The notes under the pieces: generated by a model
The model's input: only the letters and a program-made list of their open reading frames with translations
Database searches by the model: none
What the model was told of the DNA's origin: nothing
Position numbers and translations under genes: made by a program
Shown here: one piece after another, positions 17,105-26,913 of the stretch
Position numbering within the stretch: the first letter of the stretch is position 1
Layout: the number at the start of each line of letters is the position of its first letter
Origin: DFXE01 sp032054765
GTDB taxonomy: Bacteria; Bacteroidota; Bacteroidia; Bacteroidales; Tannerellaceae
Direction of reading: 5' to 3'
NCBI GenBank assembly: GCA_032054765.1
Contig: DAMBSC010000003.1
Coordinates: 186,001-250,000 of the forward strand
DNA length: 64,000 bases

Positions 17105-19534
17105 ATGATGACTAAAATGAAAAAGTGTTTTTATCTCTTGATGATTTTTCTGTGTGTATCCTTCTCTGTTAGCGCTGCTTCTATTCAACGAATTAAAGGT
17201 AAGCTCATTGAAGCGGGCAATAATGTTCCTATTGATTTTGCAGATATACTTCTTTTTGCAAAAGGAGGAGACCAACCTATTTTACAAACGTTGCCAGACA
17301 GTAATGGATCTTTTTTTATTTCAGATATTAGTGATGGCGAATATACGTTACTCATCAAATTAGTTGGATATGACATTTACACCAGACAAGGACTCATATT
17401 GAATAAAGCAACTCCACTATTGGATCTCGGCACTATCGAAATGAAAACACTGGAAGTTGGATTAGCAGAAGTGGAAATTGTAGCACAAAAAAAACAGGTG
17501 ATTTATAAATTAGACAAACGTATCATTGAAGCATCTAGTAATATGCAGGCAAGTGGTGGTACAGCAGTTGATATTTTGGAGAACACACCCTCTATCCGTG
17601 TTGATGCAGAAGGGGAAGTTACCTTTCGTGGAAGTAGCGGCTTTGCTGTTTATGTAGATGGAAAACCAAGTGTATTTAGTGGTACTCAGGCATTGGAGCA
17701 GATACCTACAGGTCATATAGAAAACATAGAGATCATTACTACTCCATCCGCCCGACATGATACAGATGGCGATGTAGGAATAATCAATATTATCACGAAA
17801 AAAGATACACAGCAGGGATTAAGTGGTATGATAAACGTATCCGGAAGCACAACATATTCACGATCTATTGATTTCCTATTAACAAAACAGCAAAAGGCAT
17901 CCCGGTGGTATGTGGGCGGATCATGGGCCGACCGTATCAGAAAGAGTGATTTCGAACAGGAAAAGACAACTATTGTTGCAGATACATCAACTACCTCATA
18001 TTCCGCCGGTCCTCGAAAAAGCCGCAACTTCAATTATTCGTTGAAAGCAGGATGGATGTACTCTTTACCGAAAACAATATTAAACGTAGATATTGAAGGA
18101 GGATACGGAGGACGTACCCGAAATGGAAATCTGGATTATATAGAAGAAAGATCTGTCGGTGGTGCCATCTTTGAAGAAGGTGATTACCTGAGCCACGACA
18201 GGTACGAGATAGATGAAACATACTTTCAGGGAACAGTCGGATTTGATCATAAGTTCAATACTGCCGGACATAACCTGACAGGTAGCTTCTATGCAAAATA
18301 CGGCGGAGACGCGTTAGAGTACTTTTCCAGTGATTTGTATGACAGACAGGGAGCACGTCAACAAGGACATCGGGCATATGAAGACGAACATCGCTGGACC
18401 ATCCGTGCTAACCTCGATTACGTTTATCCTTATCGGGAAACAGGTCGACTGGAAGCAGGTTATCAATACTATTCGTACTTGGAAGATGGTGATTATAGTA
18501 TGGAGTACTGGAATCCTGAAATAAAAGAATTCTATTGGCGCAACGATATTTATAATACATTTTATTTTCAACGTGGCATCAATTCTTTTTATGGAATTTT
18601 GGCTGATAGTTATAGGTCATTTGATTTTCAGGTGGGTGTACGTGCAGAACACACCCATCGCGTATTAGAAAGTTCTAAAGAATGGGCCAATCGGGTGATG
18701 AATCGTTTTGAGTTTTTCCCATCTGCGCACATAGGTTATAATTTTCCAAACGATCATGTGTTAATGACCTCTTATTCAAGACGTACTACCCGTCCTGAAC
18801 TGTTCTTTATGGAGCCATACATTACTTATCGCGATTATTATTCAGCCGAAATTGGAAACCCTGACATCCGCCCCGAATACATTAATTCGTATGAACTCAA
18901 CTATAAAAAGAATATAGGTATACACGCGGTTTCAGCATCCGTATTCCATCGGAACAGGAAAGATAAAATAGAACGTTTACGTATTCCTTACGAAGCGGGA
19001 GTAACGCTCGATTCAATGGCCAACGTAGGTCATGACTATTCAACAGGATTAGAATTAAGTGTACAGACACAACCTGTACGATGGTGGAATATAAATCTGA
19101 ACGGAAGTTTGTACCATTATAAAGTAGAAAATGAATACAAATTAGGTAATAGCGACGAGTCAAGCACAAATTACGAGATAGCACTTAATAATGGATTTGA
19201 TATTGGCAAATCAACACGTATCCAGTTAGACGGAAACTTTGTCGGCCCTTCTGTTACAACACAAGGACGGACGGATTCGTTTTGGTATATAAATCTCGCT
19301 GTGCGCCAACAATTCATGAAACGGAAACTCAATGCGACATTAGCTTTCCGTGATGTATTTAATTCTGCAAGATATAACAGCCGTATCACTACATCCGATC
19401 TCTTGTCGTACACAAAAATACGTCCCAACTACCCATTAATAACACTCAGCTTGAGTTACACATTCAATAATTTTAAAGCAAAAGCAACTCAAAGTAAGGA
19501 AACACATGACCTGTTTGAAGGAACAAATCATTAA
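17105..19534 (+). CDS. TonB-dependent receptor-like outer-membrane barrel protein
   Basis: 809 aa with signal peptide (cut after VSA, about 24), a carboxypeptidase-regulatory-like domain (about 27-115; FADILLFAKGG, DISDGEYTLLIKLVGY), a plug domain (about 125-235; AVDILENTPSIRVDAEGEVTFRG, IEIITTPSARHD) and a barrel of the outer-membrane beta-barrel family 3 type (PF14905-like). It is not of the SusC type and has no SusD partner. Family members import peptides, metals or unknown ligands; nothing here fixes the ligand. Followed by pgk after 90 bp. Confidence 0.85.
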   Translation: MMTKMKKCFYLLMIFLCVSFSVSAASIQRIKGKLIEAGNNVPIDFADILLFAKGGDQPILQTLPDSNGSFFISDISDGEYTLLIKLVGYDIYTRQGLILNKATPLLDLGTIEMKTLEVGLAEVEIVAQKKQVIYKLDKRIIEASSNMQASGGTAVDILENTPSIRVDAEGEVTFRGSSGFAVYVDGKPSVFSGTQALEQIPTGHIENIEIITTPSARHDTDGDVGIINIITKKDTQQGLSGMINVSGSTTYSRSIDFLLTKQQKASRWYVGGSWADRIRKSDFEQEKTTIVADTSTTSYSAGPRKSRNFNYSLKAGWMYSLPKTILNVDIEGGYGGRTRNGNLDYIEERSVGGAIFEEGDYLSHDRYEIDETYFQGTVGFDHKFNTAGHNLTGSFYAKYGGDALEYFSSDLYDRQGARQQGHRAYEDEHRWTIRANLDYVYPYRETGRLEAGYQYYSYLEDGDYSMEYWNPEIKEFYWRNDIYNTFYFQRGINSFYGILADSYRSFDFQVGVRAEHTHRVLESSKEWANRVMNRFEFFPSAHIGYNFPNDHVLMTSYSRRTTRPELFFMEPYITYRDYYSAEIGNPDIRPEYINSYELNYKKNIGIHAVSASVFHRNRKDKIERLRIPYEAGVTLDSMANVGHDYSTGLELSVQTQPVRWWNINLNGSLYHYKVENEYKLGNSDESSTNYEIALNNGFDIGKSTRIQLDGNFVGPSVTTQGRTDSFWYINLAVRQQFMKRKLNATLAFRDVFNSARYNSRITTSDLLSYTKIRPNYPLITLSLSYTFNNFKAKATQSKETHDLFEGTNH

Positions 19535-19565
19535 AAGAATAATCAGGTAAATGAATATTTTTATG

Positions 19566-19573
19566 TAAGTTTG
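19566..19573 (+). promoter_or_regulatory. Bacteroidota -7 box for pgk
   Basis: TAAGTTTG fits TAnnTTTG and sits 52 bp before the ATG at 19625. It overlaps the TTG that would begin a longer open frame, which argues for the internal ATG as the pgk start. Confidence 0.55.
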
Positions 19574-19624
19574 CATGCGCTTATCGTGATATCTCATTAC
19601 AATAATTTAAAATACATTACAGTT

Positions 19625-20887
19625 ATGCAAACAATTGAAAAATACAATTTCGCAGGCAAGAAAGCCTTTGTAAGGGTTGACTTTAATGTGCCTTTAGACG
19701 AAAGCTTTAACATTACGGACGACACTCGTATTCGTGCAGCTCTTCCTACTTTGAAGAAGATTATAGCAGACGGCGGCAGTCCTATTATCGGTTCTCATTT
19801 AGGACGTCCGAAAGGCGTAACCGACAAGTTTTCTTTGAAACATATTCTTGGACACGTTTCTAAACTGTTGGGCGTTGATGTACAGTTTGCTAACGATTGT
19901 GTTGGAGAAGAAGCAGCAAGCAAATCGGCTGCTTTAAAACCAGGAGAAGTTCTTTTATTAGAAAACCTCCGTTTCTATGCCGAAGAAGAAGGCAAACCAC
20001 GTGGTTTAGCAGAAGATGCTTCTGAACAAGAAAAAGCAGATGCTAAGATAGCTGTAAAAGAAAGCCAGAAAGAATTTACAAAAAAATTGGCATCTTATGC
20101 AGATTGCTACGTAAACGATGCTTTCGGAACAGCTCATCGTGCTCATGCTTCTACTGCTTTAATTGCAGAATATTTTGATGCCGACAATAAAATGTTCGGT
20201 TATCTGATGGAGAAAGAAGTAAATGCTGTAGAAAAAATATTGAACGATATCAATCGTCCGTTTACTGCTATTATGGGTGGTTCTAAAGTTTCATCAAAAA
20301 TAGAAATCATTGAAAACCTGTTGAATAAGGTAAACAACCTGATTATTGCCGGTGGTATGACATACACCTTCACAAAAGCACAAGGCGGAAAGATCGGTAA
20401 TTCAATTGTTGAAAATGATAAGCTTGATCTGGCTCTCGACTTAATGAAGAAAGCAAAAGAAAAAGGAGTAAACCTTGTTCTTGCTGTTGATGCTAAGATT
20501 GCAGATGCTTTCAGTAATGATGCAAAAACAGATTTCTGTAAGGTAAACGAAATACCTGACGGTTGGGAAGGTTTAGATATTGGTCCTGAAACAGAAAAAA
20601 TATTTGCCGACGTAATTAAGAACTCAAAAACAATTCTTTGGAATGGTCCAACAGGAGTATTTGAATTCGAAAACTTCACCCACGGTACACGTACTGTTGG
20701 CGAAGCCGTTGTAGAAGCAACAAAAAACGGTGCATTCTCCTTAGTCGGAGGAGGAGATTCTGTTGCTGCCGTAAACAAATTCGGATTAGCTGACGGTGTA
20801 TCCTATGTATCAACAGGTGGTGGAGCATTATTAGAAGCTATCGAAGGAAAAACCCTCCCGGGCATAGCCGCTATCAGAGGATATTGA
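19625..20887 (+). CDS. pgk: Phosphoglycerate kinase
   Basis: Glycolytic and gluconeogenic enzyme, 1,3-bisphosphoglycerate + ADP to 3-phosphoglycerate + ATP, cytosolic. 420 aa from the ATG at 19625. N-terminal domain motifs FVRVDFNVPLDE, SHLGRPKG and LLLENLRFY; C-terminal nucleotide domain with IMGGSKVSSK, LWNGPTGVFE and SLVGGGDSVAAV. The open frame extends 18 codons upstream to a TTG, but the -7 box lies there. The length is normal for the Bacteroidota family, and a strong terminator follows. Confidence 0.98.
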   Translation: MQTIEKYNFAGKKAFVRVDFNVPLDESFNITDDTRIRAALPTLKKIIADGGSPIIGSHLGRPKGVTDKFSLKHILGHVSKLLGVDVQFANDCVGEEAASKSAALKPGEVLLLENLRFYAEEEGKPRGLAEDASEQEKADAKIAVKESQKEFTKKLASYADCYVNDAFGTAHRAHASTALIAEYFDADNKMFGYLMEKEVNAVEKILNDINRPFTAIMGGSKVSSKIEIIENLLNKVNNLIIAGGMTYTFTKAQGGKIGNSIVENDKLDLALDLMKKAKEKGVNLVLAVDAKIADAFSNDAKTDFCKVNEIPDGWEGLDIGPETEKIFADVIKNSKTILWNGPTGVFEFENFTHGTRTVGEAVVEATKNGAFSLVGGGDSVAAVNKFGLADGVSYVSTGGGALLEAIEGKTLPGIAAIRGY

Positions 20888-20909
20888 TTTATTCAACTAC
20901 AAATGTCAG

Positions 20910-20945
20910 AAAGGCGATTCTTCAAAAGAGTCGCCTTTTCTTTTA
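20910..20945 (+). terminator. Rho-independent terminator of pgk
   Basis: Stem AAAGGCGA / TCGCCTTT (20910-20917 and 20931-20938) around a loop that can itself form a CTT/AAG extension, followed by a T-rich tract. 22 bp after the pgk stop. Confidence 0.85.
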
Positions 20946-20990
20946 TACACTACTTCCCTACGCTATCATTCATTCTCAGCTGTTATTTAA

Positions 20991-21144
20991 GTGAAAACTT
21001 TTTCTCATCAGCATGAAAACTTTTTCTCATCACAAAGAGAATTTTTTCTCATCAGCATGAGAACTTTTTCTCATCATGAAGAGAATTCTTTCTCACCGGC
21101 ATGAGAATTTCTTCTCATTAAGATGAGAAAAAGTTCTCATGTAG
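20991..21144. repeat. Seven-unit 22-bp tandem array
   Basis: Seven units with an exact 22-bp period, starting at 20991, 21013, 21035, 21057, 21079, 21101 and 21123. Each is an 18-bp dyad, ATGAGAA-N4-TTCTCAT or a close variant, plus four bases (often CAGC). Read across the junction the units give CAT-N4-ATG (for example CATCAGCATG at 21006 and 21050). No gene covers it; it lies between the pgk terminator and the next gene (intergenic 20888-21362). Confidence 0.92.
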
Positions 21145-21362
21145 TGAAACTATTCAAAAGTCATTTTAGCTTGGAGTAAAAGCATATCAATATTTCATAA
21201 AATGCCATTTTAATTACTAATTATTACAAATTAATTTGTATCTTTTGGCACTTTTTACATTGTCTAGCAAACTGGAAAAAGCAAATATAAATATATTAAT
21301 AGCAAAACTATGAGAAATAGACACTTCAAAAAACACAATTATTCACAAAAAACAAATAAGTT

Positions 21363-24266
21363 ATGAGAAAAAATTTACTTATATTCTTTATGCTGACACT
21401 TAGCATGGGAAGCACATTTAATGTAATATATGCCACTCCAGATGTGGCGAAATCTACAGATGACCCTATTATTATTCCTCCTGTATCAGCTTTTTCCGCT
21501 AGTTTACAAGAAAATAAATCTGTAAAACTGACTTGGGAGAAGCCAACAGATATTTCCGGAATAGAAGATAAATTAGAATTTAGAATTTATAAGTGGAAAG
21601 AGTCAGAGTCTGAAGCCAGCCAGCCTTATGTTATCCCATTTGCTGATGATCCAGAATATATTGATGAGGAAAATTTATTACCTGGATCAAGGTATAACTA
21701 TAAGATTATTGTGACTTATAGAGAAAATGAGGCTGAAATAAATAGTATTCACGTAACTAGAAAACTTTTAATTACCTATAATGCACTCAAAGACTTTGAA
21801 TATATAATAAAAACAGAGTCTACAGCAGACCTTATTTGGAAAGAAAATCAACCCATCGAAGACAATCATAGTATTGGGATTTTTAAAAACAGTGAGAGTA
21901 CTTGGGTTGAGTCGGTTCCTAAAGGGGGTAGTCTTGAAGAATTCAACGTCACTGATCTAATAAATGAAAAAATTCTACTATACATAGTAGATGAAAACAA
22001 TAATATTATTAGCGATCCCAGTAATGAGAAACAGATATTATTTCCTTCTCCCAAGGATCTAATAATTAAGCAAACAAATAAAGATGAAGCAACCATTTTC
22101 TGGACAGATCCTATAATGAGAGCTAATGATAAAATTGGTTTAATTACAGGAAATGCATCTCCTGTAGAATTCGTAAATAAGGACTTAGAATATGGAATAA
22201 TAAATGATATTGCAGAAGGAATAAATACTTTTAAATTATGTGTGTTAGATGATAACAATATTCCTATTGGAAAAGAAAGCGAATTACTTACAATCAGTAA
22301 AATAACAACTGCCCCGACTGATTTAATCGTGGTTCAAGAAGGTTCTGGCCCTACACTAAAATGGAGTGATCCCCATCCTACAAATACCGAATATATATAT
22401 CAGTATGATAAAATTGGGATATATATTGACAATGATTTTAAAGCATCAGTAAACAAAGGAAAAGAATCCTGGATACACGACGATGCAGAAGAAGATGTTG
22501 AATACACCTACAAAGTAGCAGCAATATATTTAAAAAATGAAACAGAGGATATTATATTAAGTGAATATAGTAATAGTGCAACACAAACATTCTATAGTTT
22601 TACTGCACCAGGTGGTGTAAAAGATTCACTTATCAGTCCTAGTGAAACTATCCTTACCTGGGATATTGATCCTGTAGGTGAAGGGGATTATAAAGTTGGC
22701 ATTTTTGAAGGAGAAACTCCGATTGAAGCAGTTCAGGCTGGACAAAGAAAATCAAATAAAAGTATTCCTATTGATGAAAATGGAGTTCAGCTTGAAATAT
22801 GTGCTGTTGATGTAGATAATACTTCTAAGAAAATAGGAACAATAGCTTTCGATACTATAAGGACAATCCCAGCTCCGGAAAAAGATGAACCTGCTTATAA
22901 GTTTACAATGGACAGGACAACAGGCACACTTTATTGGAGAATTCCAACATCCATGGCTTCAGACAATCGCTATACTCATATTGGTGTGTATGTTGGTAAC
23001 GAATTAACTTTGTTAAGTCCGACTACTACAAAGTATGATTTCAACCAAATATCAACCTCAGAAACTACTAAATTTGAGATATGTGCCGTGTACACTAAAG
23101 ATAATGATAAAGAAAAGGCATATCGTGTTGGAGGCTCACTCAGAGTAAATGTAAAACCAATCTCAGAACCTTCCAACATCAAATATCTTGTAGAATCTAC
23201 GAGCAAAGTAAAAATCACATGGGAAGATCCCGAAGAAGATGGTTATGAGTATATTGGTATATATATAAATGATAATATACAAAAAATTGCAAAAAAGGGT
23301 ATTGAAGAAACTGAGATTTCAGGTCTGGACAAAAATAAAACATATACTTTCTATCTATGTGCTGTTAGCGGAAATATTGAAGATGCACGTGAAATTGGTA
23401 GTTCGTCAAAAGCATACAAATACAAATATGCCGAACGTGAGTTAGTTGTTGAAATGATTGCACCAATAGAAGGTGGATTAAAAGCAGATAGTGTGATTGT
23501 TAAATTGACTAATAAAGGCGACAGTATTAAAGAAAAGAGAGACTATATTTTCTCCTATAAAGTAAACTCGGCATCGGTTGTAAAAGATACATTCGCACTT
23601 GATTCATTTCCAAGGGATAATAGTGTTCAGTTTACCTTCAGAGAATTAATAGATCTTTCAAAAAAAGATAAATATAAAATAGAGGTTTTTTTATTGAATG
23701 GTTTTGAAGATGATATGAATATAAAAAACGATTCTTCAAGCATATCTTTCAATTATGATAAAGACAAAGAGTATGATATAACAATCCTTCCTCCAAAATC
23801 GGATTGTATCACACTTGATCCTGCTCCAGGGATTACAAAACTATTAAGAGGAGATTCTATTACATTAACAGCAACTATTGATGAAGAATGTGAAATAATA
23901 GATGATTCATTGATGTATATTGTAATAGACAAGGATACCATTTATCCAGAGGAATTAAAAGCCGCATCTGTATATACATTTAATATACCGCTGAAATTAC
24001 TTCTAAATGATGTCCAGATTGAAGTTAAATCTATAGATCAGGCTGTCGGCAATGAACTCATACTTACCAATTCAATAGTCTACACACAAAATCGGATATT
24101 GTATGTGGAATCAGAAAAGCCTGCAGATTTGACAATTTACACCATCAACGGACAATTGCAAGCCCGAAGAAAGATCGGAGTAGGAACTACAACTATGCAA
24201 CTTCCTATCGGCGTCTATCTGGTTATTGTAAACGAAAAAGTCTGGAAAGTATCGATTAGTAATTAA
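21363..24266 (+). CDS. Secreted multi-FnIII-like protein with C-terminal sorting domain
   Basis: 967 aa with signal peptide (cut after IYA, about 25). The body is a series of fibronectin-III-like modules, several with a recognisable W in strand B and a Y-rich strand F (KLTWEKP, LKWSDPH, LTWDIDP, ITWEDPEEDG), followed by a CARDB-like region (about 705-790). The last ~65 residues (ESEKPADLTIYTINGQL ... LPIGVYLVIVN) have the pattern of type IX secretion C-terminal sorting domains. It is predicted to be exported and possibly cell-surface attached. No catalytic motif; an adhesin or scaffold is possible. The 218 bp between the repeat array and the start hold no other feature beyond a weak TATCTTTTG promoter-like box at 21239. 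Confidence 0.7.
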   Translation: MRKNLLIFFMLTLSMGSTFNVIYATPDVAKSTDDPIIIPPVSAFSASLQENKSVKLTWEKPTDISGIEDKLEFRIYKWKESESEASQPYVIPFADDPEYIDEENLLPGSRYNYKIIVTYRENEAEINSIHVTRKLLITYNALKDFEYIIKTESTADLIWKENQPIEDNHSIGIFKNSESTWVESVPKGGSLEEFNVTDLINEKILLYIVDENNNIISDPSNEKQILFPSPKDLIIKQTNKDEATIFWTDPIMRANDKIGLITGNASPVEFVNKDLEYGIINDIAEGINTFKLCVLDDNNIPIGKESELLTISKITTAPTDLIVVQEGSGPTLKWSDPHPTNTEYIYQYDKIGIYIDNDFKASVNKGKESWIHDDAEEDVEYTYKVAAIYLKNETEDIILSEYSNSATQTFYSFTAPGGVKDSLISPSETILTWDIDPVGEGDYKVGIFEGETPIEAVQAGQRKSNKSIPIDENGVQLEICAVDVDNTSKKIGTIAFDTIRTIPAPEKDEPAYKFTMDRTTGTLYWRIPTSMASDNRYTHIGVYVGNELTLLSPTTTKYDFNQISTSETTKFEICAVYTKDNDKEKAYRVGGSLRVNVKPISEPSNIKYLVESTSKVKITWEDPEEDGYEYIGIYINDNIQKIAKKGIEETEISGLDKNKTYTFYLCAVSGNIEDAREIGSSSKAYKYKYAERELVVEMIAPIEGGLKADSVIVKLTNKGDSIKEKRDYIFSYKVNSASVVKDTFALDSFPRDNSVQFTFRELIDLSKKDKYKIEVFLLNGFEDDMNIKNDSSSISFNYDKDKEYDITILPPKSDCITLDPAPGITKLLRGDSITLTATIDEECEIIDDSLMYIVIDKDTIYPEELKAASVYTFNIPLKLLLNDVQIEVKSIDQAVGNELILTNSIVYTQNRILYVESEKPADLTIYTINGQLQARRKIGVGTTTMQLPIGVYLVIVNEKVWKVSISN

Positions 24267-24286
24267 TAGTTTAATTCTTATAAATG

Positions 24287-24319
24287 AAAGGCTATCTCAA
24301 AACTATGGGATGGCCTTTT
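24287..24319 (+). terminator. Hairpin terminator
   Basis: Stem AAAGGCTATC / GATGGCCTTT (one G-T wobble) with a 12-nt loop, ending in TTTT, 20 bp after the stop of the FnIII-type gene. Confidence 0.75.
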
Positions 24320-24361
24320 ATATTTAGTATTGTTGCATAGAAAATATTCTCGTGCTTATAT

Positions 24362-24369
24362 TATCTTTG
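24362..24369 (+). promoter_or_regulatory. Bacteroidota -7 box
   Basis: TATCTTTG, 32 bp before the DMT permease start. Confidence 0.55.
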
Positions 24370-24400
24370 TCCCCGGAAAAATATCTGTTTAGGTAAATTA

Positions 24401-25303
24401 ATGGGAACAACTGGCCTTTTTCGTTATCATGCGATCGCTATTCTGACAGTAAGTATATGGGGTGTAACATTTGTTTCTACCAAAGTATTGATCGGTCATG
24501 GTCTTTCGCCGGTGGAGATATTCTTTTATCGATTTGTATTAGCTTATGTTTGTATATGGTTTATATCGCCCCGTAAACTTTTTGCAGACAATTTAAAAGA
24601 TGAACTTTGGATGGCTGCCGCGGGATTATCGGGTGGGACACTTTACTTTGTAGCTGAGAATACAGCTCTGGGATTAACCCTCGCATCGAATGTATCCCTT
24701 ATTATTTGTACTACTCCTATTATGACAGCTTTCCTGCTTCACTTTGTAAATAAAGAAGATAAATTAAAGAAGAATTTACTGATAGGTTCTTTTATTGCCT
24801 TATTTGGTGTAGCTTTGGTAGTATTCAACGGTAGCTTTGTTTTAAAGTTAAATCCATTGGGAGATATTCTTACATTGATAGCTGCGTTTATGTGGGCTTT
24901 CTATTGTTTGATATTACGACGGATGAATACAAAATATTCCACTGTATTCTTTACGCGTAAAGTTTTTTTCTACGGAATCATTACATTAATTCCTTTTATA
25001 CCTTTTAATCCAATTCATTTTGATATGGAAATACTACTTCAACCATTAGTAATATCAAATCTTCTGTTCTTGGGTATTGTAGCTTCCTTGTTATGTTTTA
25101 TTATGTGGAATAGTGTAGTTAAGGAAATAGGTGCGGTTTATGCTACTAATTATCTGTATTTGGTACCTCTTGTGACAATGATTACATCAGCTATAGTGAT
25201 CAATGAAAAAATCACTTTAATCACTATAGCCGGTTCATGTTTGATTATTTTAGGTGTTTATCTGGCCGAACGACAAAAGAACAGCAATATCAATACTGTG
25301 TAA
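24401..25303 (+). CDS. EamA/DMT-family permease
   Basis: 300-aa inner-membrane protein with about ten hydrophobic helices and two EamA repeats (about 8-140 and 155-288). Typical features are WGVTFVSTKVLI in helix 1 and GAVYATNYLYLVPLVTMI near helix 9. The drug/metabolite transporter superfamily exports amino acids, nucleotides or other small metabolites; the substrate is not predictable. Its 3' end overlaps the convergent esterase gene by 14 bp. Confidence 0.88.
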   Translation: MGTTGLFRYHAIAILTVSIWGVTFVSTKVLIGHGLSPVEIFFYRFVLAYVCIWFISPRKLFADNLKDELWMAAAGLSGGTLYFVAENTALGLTLASNVSLIICTTPIMTAFLLHFVNKEDKLKKNLLIGSFIALFGVALVVFNGSFVLKLNPLGDILTLIAAFMWAFYCLILRRMNTKYSTVFFTRKVFFYGIITLIPFIPFNPIHFDMEILLQPLVISNLLFLGIVASLLCFIMWNSVVKEIGAVYATNYLYLVPLVTMITSAIVINEKITLITIAGSCLIILGVYLAERQKNSNINTV

Positions 25304-26165
25304 AGGATTTAGATACAAACTCCATCACTAATGGTAATTCCATGCGCCAGTAAGACCATGTATGTGCACCATCTTTTACACGATACTCATGAGGAATTTC
25401 ATTCTTTTTGAAAGTAATATGCATTAGAGCATTTCCTTCATACAAGAAATCATCGTCACCGCAACTAATATACCAACGGACGCTTCTGATCTTTTTCAGT
25501 TCGTCTTCTGTTGCATTCTTAATTATCCCTTCAATACTGTGGCGTTTGAAATATTCTTCTAATTGTTTATTTGAGAAGTTTAGTCCTTTGAAACGATCCT
25601 TTTGCTGTTCCAGCGTCCAGCTTCCTGTAGATGCACTTAAAGGAGCAGCGGCAGCAAACATATCAGGTCGATGAAGTGAATAGAAAATAGTTCCGCCACC
25701 TCCCATGGATAATCCGGCAACAGCACGATATCGACGATCGCTACGAACCCTGTATGTTTTCTCAATATGAGGAATCAGTTCTTTGAAGAAGAAATCTTCA
25801 TAATTGAAGTTACCTTCGATATGATTGAAATAGCCTCTTTTGCCCGTATCGGCATCCGGCATAACAATAATCATACGGGCTGCTTTACCTTCAGCGATGG
25901 TTTTATCAGCAATATGCTGGACCTGTCCGAACTGTACCCAACCGGTATGATCATCACCGCTACCATGAAGCAGATACAATACAGGATAACTCTGATCACT
26001 TTCTTCATAACCGGGAGGAAGGTAAATAGAGTATTTCCTATCCATATTCAGGATATCACTTTTTATCGTTCTCGTTTCATAAACAAGGCCACCTTGAGCC
26101 AAAGCCATTGATGCGAAGATACACATCAGGGTCAAAGTCGAAATTAGTTTCTTCATGCTATTCAT
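25290..26165 (-). CDS. Secreted putative esterase (esterase D/XynZ-like alpha/beta hydrolase)
   Basis: About 291 aa from the start chosen at 26165 (MNSMKK; 26156 is an alternative). The signal peptide then ends at ALAQ. The open frame runs 38 codons further upstream without signal-peptide character, so the longer start is rejected. Motifs: YSIYLPPGYE, LLHGSGDD (oxyanion region) and nucleophile elbow GLSMGGG with Ser153, plus a late His in DGAHTWSYW. This is the family of feruloyl/acetyl-type carbohydrate esterases often fused to or clustered with xylanases. Probably periplasmic. Specificity not determined. Confidence 0.85.
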   Translation of the reverse strand: MNSMKKLISTLTLMCIFASMALAQGGLVYETRTIKSDILNMDRKYSIYLPPGYEESDQSYPVLYLLHGSGDDHTGWVQFGQVQHIADKTIAEGKAARMIIVMPDADTGKRGYFNHIEGNFNYEDFFFKELIPHIEKTYRVRSDRRYRAVAGLSMGGGGTIFYSLHRPDMFAAAAPLSASTGSWTLEQQKDRFKGLNFSNKQLEEYFKRHSIEGIIKNATEDELKKIRSVRWYISCGDDDFLYEGNALMHITFKKNEIPHEYRVKDGAHTWSYWRMELPLVMEFVSKSFTQY

Positions 26166-26280
26166 TTTTAAGTTATCGCTAAATATACAAATTATTTCCA
26201 AAGCTATACTTTTAACATATCCTTTTTTGGTTAATGAAACAATAGATATTTCAAATACGAGTATTTGTGGATGAAACATT

Positions 26281-26643
26281 AAAACCGGTTATGAAGCAAC
26301 CATTAATTACCAAAATTCCGATATCGGAAAGCAAACCCATCTCACTCCCTTATGGAATATTGTTCAGAAACTATATGTTTCTAATAATCTATTCCCGATA
26401 GAGTTCAATCTTTCTGGTGATCATTATTATAATGATATAAGTAAAGATAAAGCAGTGAATGCCATTTTTGCAGATTTCTCCATCCGTTGGAAAGATGCAG
26501 ACTGGCAAGCAACTGCTTCTGTCAATAACTTATTAAATAAACCGGAATACCGATATACAGAATATTCGTAAACTCAAAGCTATACTTCTTGGATAAATAT
26601 ACGCGGCAGAGAATTCTTTATAAGTACTCGTTACAGATTGTAG
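26281..26643 (+). pseudogene. Remnant of a TonB-receptor barrel C-terminus
   Basis: A plus-strand frame beginning near 26281 reads as the last ~120 residues of an outer-membrane receptor barrel: strands such as FNLSGDHYYND and ADFSIRWK, then WQATASVNNLLNKPEYRY, a TAA in frame at 26569-26571, then SYTSWINIRGREFFISTRYRL and a TAG at 26641-26643. An upstream in-frame stop precedes 26281 and no N-terminal part, plug or start is present. It is a decayed fragment, similar in style to the barrel family of the 809-aa receptor at 17105. Confidence 0.7.
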
Positions 26644-26838
26644 ATGAAAGCTTATTTATATAAAAAAATATGTCGCGCAAAACACAAGTATATATTATTC
26701 TTTTAACAAGATATATAGAAACGAACTAAAAGCATATATCTACAATAAATAATACTGCGTTGCACGACCTATCCCAACCTTTGCGGTTGTCATTAACTTT
26801 TTCTTTTACGGTATACACAAAAATAGAATGTAAAAATC

Positions 26839-26876
26839 AAAAGTTGTTACAATTGATCAATTGTAACAACTTTTTT
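26839..26876. terminator. Perfect 36-bp palindrome, bidirectional terminator
   Basis: Two 18-nt arms (26839-26856 and 26857-26874) are exact reverse complements, with AAAA at one end and TTTTTT at the other. It lies 37 bp beyond the stop of the minus-strand regulator gene and most likely ends its transcript. The 195 bp between the pseudogene and this palindrome hold nothing recognisable. Confidence 0.75.
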
Positions 26877-26913
26877 AAAGTAATTTTTTCTTATATTTTT
26901 TTAAAGATTACTT

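Noticed and set aside
20200..20778. 192-codon open frame antisense to pgk
   Set aside because: Lies inside the conserved pgk coding region; a shadow frame without signal or domain features.
20991..21144. CRISPR array reading of the 22-bp repeats
   Set aside because: Units follow one another with no unique spacers and no cas genes are near; the whole 22 bp, not a repeat-spacer alternation, is repeated.
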